Shown here in pieces: positions 59,552 to 64,000 of a DNA stretch of 64,000 nucleotides (positions are counted from its first letter, which is position 1; each line of letters begins with the position of its first letter). Source of the DNA: Apostichopus japonicus (taxonomy: Eukaryota > Echinodermata > Holothuroidea > Aspidochirotida > Stichopodidae); assembly GCF_037975245.1 (NCBI RefSeq), contig NC_092579.1, positions 32,360,166 through 32,424,165 of the forward strand, in the 5' to 3' direction. Made by a program: the position numbers and the translations under genes. The notes below the pieces were generated by a model. That model saw only the letters and a list, made by a program, of their open reading frames with translations. It did no database searches and was not told the origin of the DNA.

Positions 59552-62500
59552 TTAAAGTTCCAGAGACCGTATGAGATCGCGGCAAAAGCAAACTGCCCCC
59601 ACCTGGTCTCGAGCCCGCGATCCAAAATACGTCACGCTCTCGAGGTACAGAGCAACCAACCGCGCCACGACAGCAGTTGATATAAATCTATGTTCGTTTC
59701 TAATACTTAAAGTTCCCAGAGACCGTATGAGATCGCGGCAAAAGCAAACTGCCCCCACCTGGTCTCGAGCCCGCGATCCAAAATACGTCACGCTCTCGAG
59801 GTACAGAGCAACCAACCGCGCCACGACAGCAGTTGATATAAATCTATGTTCGTTTCTAATACTTAAAGTTCCAGAGACCGTATAAGATCGCGGCAAAAGC
59901 AAACTGCCCCCACCTGGTCTCGAGCCCGCGATCCAAAATACATCACGCTCTCGAGGTACAGAGCAACCAACCGCGCCACGACAGCAGTTGATATAAATCT
60001 ATGTTCGTTTCTAATACTTAAAGTTCCAGAGACCGTATGAGATCGCGGCAAAAGCAAACTGCCCCCACCTGGTCTCGAGCCCGCGATCCAAAATACGTCA
60101 CGCTCTCGAGGTACAGAGCAACCAACCGCGCCACGACAGCAGTTGATATAAATCTATGTTCGTTTCTAATACTTAAAGTTCCCAGAGACCGTTATGAGAT
60201 CGCGGCAAAAGCAAACTGCCCCCACCTGGTCTCGAGCCCGCGATCCAAAATACGTCACGCTCTCGAGGTACAGAGCAACCAACCGCGCCACGACAGCAGT
60301 TGATATAAATCTATGTTCGTTTCTAATACTTAAAGTTCCAGAGACCGTATGAGATCGCGGCAAAAGCAAACTGCCCCCACCTGGTCTCGAGCCCGCGATC
60401 CAAAATACGTCACGCTCTCGAGGTACAGAGCAACCAACCGCGCCACGACAGCAGTTGATATAAATCTATGTTCGTTTCTAATACTTAAAGTTCCCAGAGA
60501 CCGTATGAGATCGCGGCAAAAGCAAACTGCCCCCACCTGGTCTCGAGCCCGCGATCCAAAATACGTCACGCTCTCGAGGTACAGAGCAACCAACCGCGCC
60601 ACGACAGCAGTTGATATAAATCTATGTTCGTTTCTAATACTTAAAGTTCCAGAGACCGTATAAGATCGCGGCAAAAGCAAACTGCCCCCACCTGGTCTCG
60701 AGCCCGCGATCCAAAATACATCACGCTCTCGAGGTACAGAGCAACCAACCGCGCCACGACAGCAGTTGATATAAATCTATGTTCGTTTCTAATACTTAAA
60801 GTTCCAGAGACCGTATGAGATCGCGGCAAAAGCAAACTGCCCCCACCTGGTCTCGAGCCCGCGATCCAAAATACGTCACGCTCTCGAGGTACAGAGCAAC
60901 CAACCGCGCCACGACAGCAGTTGATATAAATCTATGTTCGTTTCTAATACTTAAAGTTCCAGAGACCGTATGAGATCGCGGAAAAAGCAAACTGCCCCCA
61001 CCTGGTCTCGAGCCCGCGATCCAAAATACGTCACGCTCTCGAGGTACAGAGCAACCAACCGCGCCACGACAGCAGTTGATATAAATCTATGTTCTTTTCT
61101 AATACTTAAAGTTCCAGAGACCGTATGAGATCGCGGCAAAAGCAAACTGCCCCCACCTGGTCTCGAGCCCGCGATCCAAAATACGTCACGCTCTCGAGGT
61201 ACAGAGCAACCAACCGCGCCACGACAGCAGTTGATATAAAGCTATGTTCTTTTCTAATACTTAAAGTTCCAGAGACCGTATGAGATCGCGGCAAAAGCAA
61301 ACTGCCCCCACCTGGTCTCGAGCCCGCGATCCAAAATACGTCACGCTCTCGAGGTACAGAGCAACCAACCGCGCCACGACAGCAGTTGATATAAATCTAT
61401 GTTCGTTTCTAATACTTAAAGTTCCAGGGGCCGTATAAGATCGCGGCAAAAGCAAACTGCCCCACCTGGTCTCGAGCCCGCGATCCAAAATACGTCACGC
61501 TCTCGAGGTACAGAGCAACCAACCGCGCCACGACAGCAGTTGATATAAATCTATGTTCGTTTCTAATACTTAAAGTTCCAGGGGCCGTATAAGATCGCGG
61601 CAAAAGCAAAATGCCCCACCTGGTCTCGAGCCCGCGATCCAAAATACGTCACGCTCTCGAGGTACAGAGCAACCAACCGCGCCACGACAGCAGTTGATAT
61701 AAATCTATGTTCGTTTCTAATACTTAAAGTTCCAGAGACCGTATAAGATCGCGGCAAAAGCAAACTGCCCCCACCTGGTCTCGAGCCCGCGATCCAAAAT
61801 AAGTCACGCTCTCGAGGTACAGAGCAACCAACCGCGCCACGACAGCAGTTGATATAAATCTATGTTCGTTTCTAATACTTAAAGTTCCAGAGACCGTATG
61901 AGATCGCGGCAAAAGCAAACTGCCCCCACCTGGTCTCGAGCCCGCGATCCAAAATACATCACGCTCTCGAGGTACAGAGCAACCAACCGCGCCACGACAG
62001 CAGTTGATATAAATCTATGTTCGTTTCTAATACTTAAAGTTCCAGAGACCGTATGAGATCGCGGCAAAAGCAAACTGCCCCCACCTGGTCTCGAGCCCGC
62101 GATCCAAAATACGTCACGCTCTCGAGGTACAGAGCAACCAACCGCGCCACGACAGCAGTTGATATAAATCTATGTTCGTTTCTAATACTTAAAGTTCCAG
62201 AGACCGTATGAGATCGCGGAAAAAGCAAACTGCCCCCACCTGGTCTCGAGCCCGCGATCCAAAATACGTCACGCTCTCGAGGTACAGAGCAACCAACCGC
62301 GCCACGACAGCAGTTGATATAAATCTATGTTCGTTTCTAATACTTAAAGTTCCCAGAGACCGTATGAGATCGCGGCAAAAGCAAACTGCCCCCACCTGGT
62401 CTCGAGCCCGCGATCCAAAATACGTCACGCTCTCGAGGTACAGAGCAACCAACCGCGCCACGACAGCAGTTGATATAAATCTATGTTCTTTTCTAATACT

Positions 62501-62727
62501 TAAAGTTCCAGAGACCGTATGAGATCGCGGCAAAAGCAAACTGCCCCCACCTGGTCTCGAGCCCGCGATCCAAAATACGTCACGCTCTCGAGGTACAGAG
62601 CAACCAACCGCGCCACGACAGCAGTTGATATAAATCTATGTTCGTTTCTAATACTTAAAGTTCCAGGGGCCGTATAAGATCGCGGCAAAAGCAAACTGCC
62701 CCACCTGGTCTCGAGCCCGCGATCCAA
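59552..62727. repeat. Short-range multimers: five-unit (778 bp) and eight-unit (1,238 bp) repeats
   Basis: Variant order at 59,552 recurs at 60,330 (778 bp), and that at 60,641-61,488 recurs at 61,879-62,727 (1,238 bp). Shared markers include ATACATCACGC and TTCTTTTCTAATAC. Confidence 0.7.
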
Positions 62728-64000
62728 AATACGTCACGCTCTCGAGGTACAGAGCAACCAACCGCGCCACGACAGCAGTTGATATAAATCTATGTTCGTT
62801 TCTAATACTTAAAGTTCCAGGGGCCGTATAAGATCGCGGCAAAAGCAAACTGCCCCACCTGGTCTCGAGCCCGCGATCCAAAATACGTCACGCTCTCGAG
62901 GTACAGAGCAACCAACCGCGCCACGACAGCAGTTGATATAAATCTATGTTCGTTTCTAATACTTAAAGTTCCAGAGACCGTATAAGATCGCGGCAAAAGC
63001 AAACTGCCCCCACCTGGTCTCGAGCCCGCGATCCAAAATACGTCACGCTCTCGAGGTACAGAGCAACCAACCGCGCCACGACAGCAGTTGATATAAATCT
63101 ATGTTCGTTTCTAATACTTAAAGTTCCCGAGACCGTATAAGATCGCGGCAAAAGCATACTGCCCCCACCTGGTCTCGAGCCCGCGATCCAAAATACGTCA
63201 CGCTCTCGAGGTACAGAGCAACCAACCGCGCCACGACAGCAGTTGATATAAATCTATGTTCGTTTCTAATACTTAAAGTTCCCAGAGACCGTATGAGATC
63301 GCGGCAAAAGCAAACTGCCCCCACCTGGTCTCGAGCCCGCGATCCAAAATACGTCACGCTCTCGAGGTACAGAGCAACCAACCGCGCCACGACAGCAGTT
63401 GATATAAATCTATGTTCGTTTCTAATACTTAAAGTTCCCAGAGACCGTATTAGATCGCGGCAAAAGCAAACTGCCCCCACCTGGTCTCGAGCCCGCGATC
63501 CAAAATACGTCACGCTCTCGAGGTACAGAGCAACCAACCGCGCCACGACAGCAGTTGATATAAATCTATGTTCGTGTCTAATACTTAAAGGTCCCAGAGA
63601 CCGTATGAGATCGCGGCAAAAGCAAACTGCCCCCACCTGGTCTCGAGCCCGCGATCCAAAATACGTCACGCTCTCGAGGTACAGAGCAACCAACCGCGCC
63701 GAGACAGCAGTTGATATAAATCTATGTTCGTTTCTAATACTTAAAGTTCCAGAGACCGTACAAGATCGCGGCAAAAGCAAACTGACCCCACCTGGTCTCG
63801 AGCCCGCGATCCAAAATACGTCACGCTCTCGAGGTACAGAGCAACCAACCGCGCCACGACAGCAGTTGATATAAATCTATGTTCGTTTCTAATACTTAAA
63901 GTTCCAGGGGCCGTATAAGATCGCGGCAAAAGCAAACTGCCCCACCTGGTCTCGAGCCCGCGATCCAAAATACGTCACGCTCTCGAGGTACAGAGCAACC

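Larger units (their letters stand above)
31585..64000 (-). repeat. 155/156-bp tRNA-like satellite array, about 208 units, open at right
   Basis: Head-to-tail units of 155 or 156 bp fill the rest of the window. The one-base difference is mostly CC versus CCC in GTTCC(C)AGAGACC. Rare 154-bp units lack a C in GAGCC(C)GCG or in the poly-C run. On the minus strand each unit holds, in order: TTTATATCAACTGCTGTCG; an A-box-like TGGCGCGGTTGG; a 5-bp hairpin GCTCT/AGAGC; a B-box-like GGCTCGAGACC; and T4 about 25 bases further on. This is the layout of a tRNA-derived Pol III unit. Units differ at few positions, so homogenisation is strong. Frames up to 376 codons on either strand are not genes: they exist because 156 is a multiple of three and stops are rare. 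The element name and species distribution are unknown to me. Confidence 0.97.

Noticed and set aside
32032-63968. Dozens of 60-376-codon open frames on both strands of the array, which look like a repetitive protein family
   Set aside because: They are repeats of the same 155/156-bp unit read in either direction. They stop or shift whenever a 155-bp unit occurs, have no start context or splice signals, and change at non-synonymous sites as readily as elsewhere.
31585-64000. CRISPR-like regular array
   Set aside because: Units are contiguous with no unique spacers, the period is far too long, and the context is eukaryotic.
31585-64000. True tRNA gene cluster
   Set aside because: The boxes are present but acceptor and T-stems do not pair, and there is a T4 tract inside the would-be tRNA. 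At best tRNA-derived.
31585-64000. CENP-B box in the satellite (TTCGTTTCTAAT resembles the start of the motif)
   Set aside because: Only TTCG and neighbouring bases match; the required CGGG part is absent. Centromeric function is possible from the HOR structure but not supported by this motif.

Overview
The window is eukaryotic, intron-containing, repeat-dominated DNA, most likely from a marine invertebrate. An echinoderm is my best guess, from the look of the tRNA-derived SINE fragment near 11.37 kb, the GACC-rich repeats with terminal hairpins and the many small hAT-type elements; this is inference only. No bacterial-style gene organisation, rRNA or intact tRNA gene was seen.

Layout. (1) 1-13.6 kb is mostly non-coding. 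It holds a possible small plus-strand gene with a hydrophobic N-terminus (three in-frame exons, 743-2892) and a better supported minus-strand gene for a membrane-anchored coiled-coil protein (three exons whose phases match, 6624 down to 3904). It also holds a 74-bp tandem repeat, a long hairpin, a 987-bp foldback element, a hAT-type MITE with an exact 8-bp target duplication, long TA microsatellites with a SINE fragment, and a frameshifted fragment that looks retroelement-derived. (2) 13.6-31.6 kb is a transposon graveyard. It has copies of one dispersed repeat with inverted TTAAGGTRGCATAC-like ends and several copies of a decayed DDE-type (probably Kolobok/Mutator-like) transposase. One transposase copy is split by a 3.9-kb TA-duplicating element, which is itself split by a 1.48-kb hAT-type element. 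A second copy is split by a 5'-truncated jockey/CR1-type LINE. Two more hAT-type elements and a decayed gene with a P2X7-intracellular-like (P2RX7_C) end also lie here. (3) From about 31,585 to the window end there is a single tandem satellite of about 208 units of 155-156 bp, continuing past the edge.

The satellite is the main result. On the minus strand each unit carries a tRNA-like segment with Pol III A-box and B-box matches about 40 nt apart, and a T4 tract downstream. The first two edge units are 157 bp; the very first has a perfect A-box and a pairable D-arm, while the amplified lineage has lost two bases there. The array has clear higher-order structure (1,555-bp and 3,887-bp multimers). 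All long reading frames within it are artefacts of 156-bp (3 x 52) units with few stops.

There is no cooperating gene system here: the genes are isolated and the elements record successive insertions.
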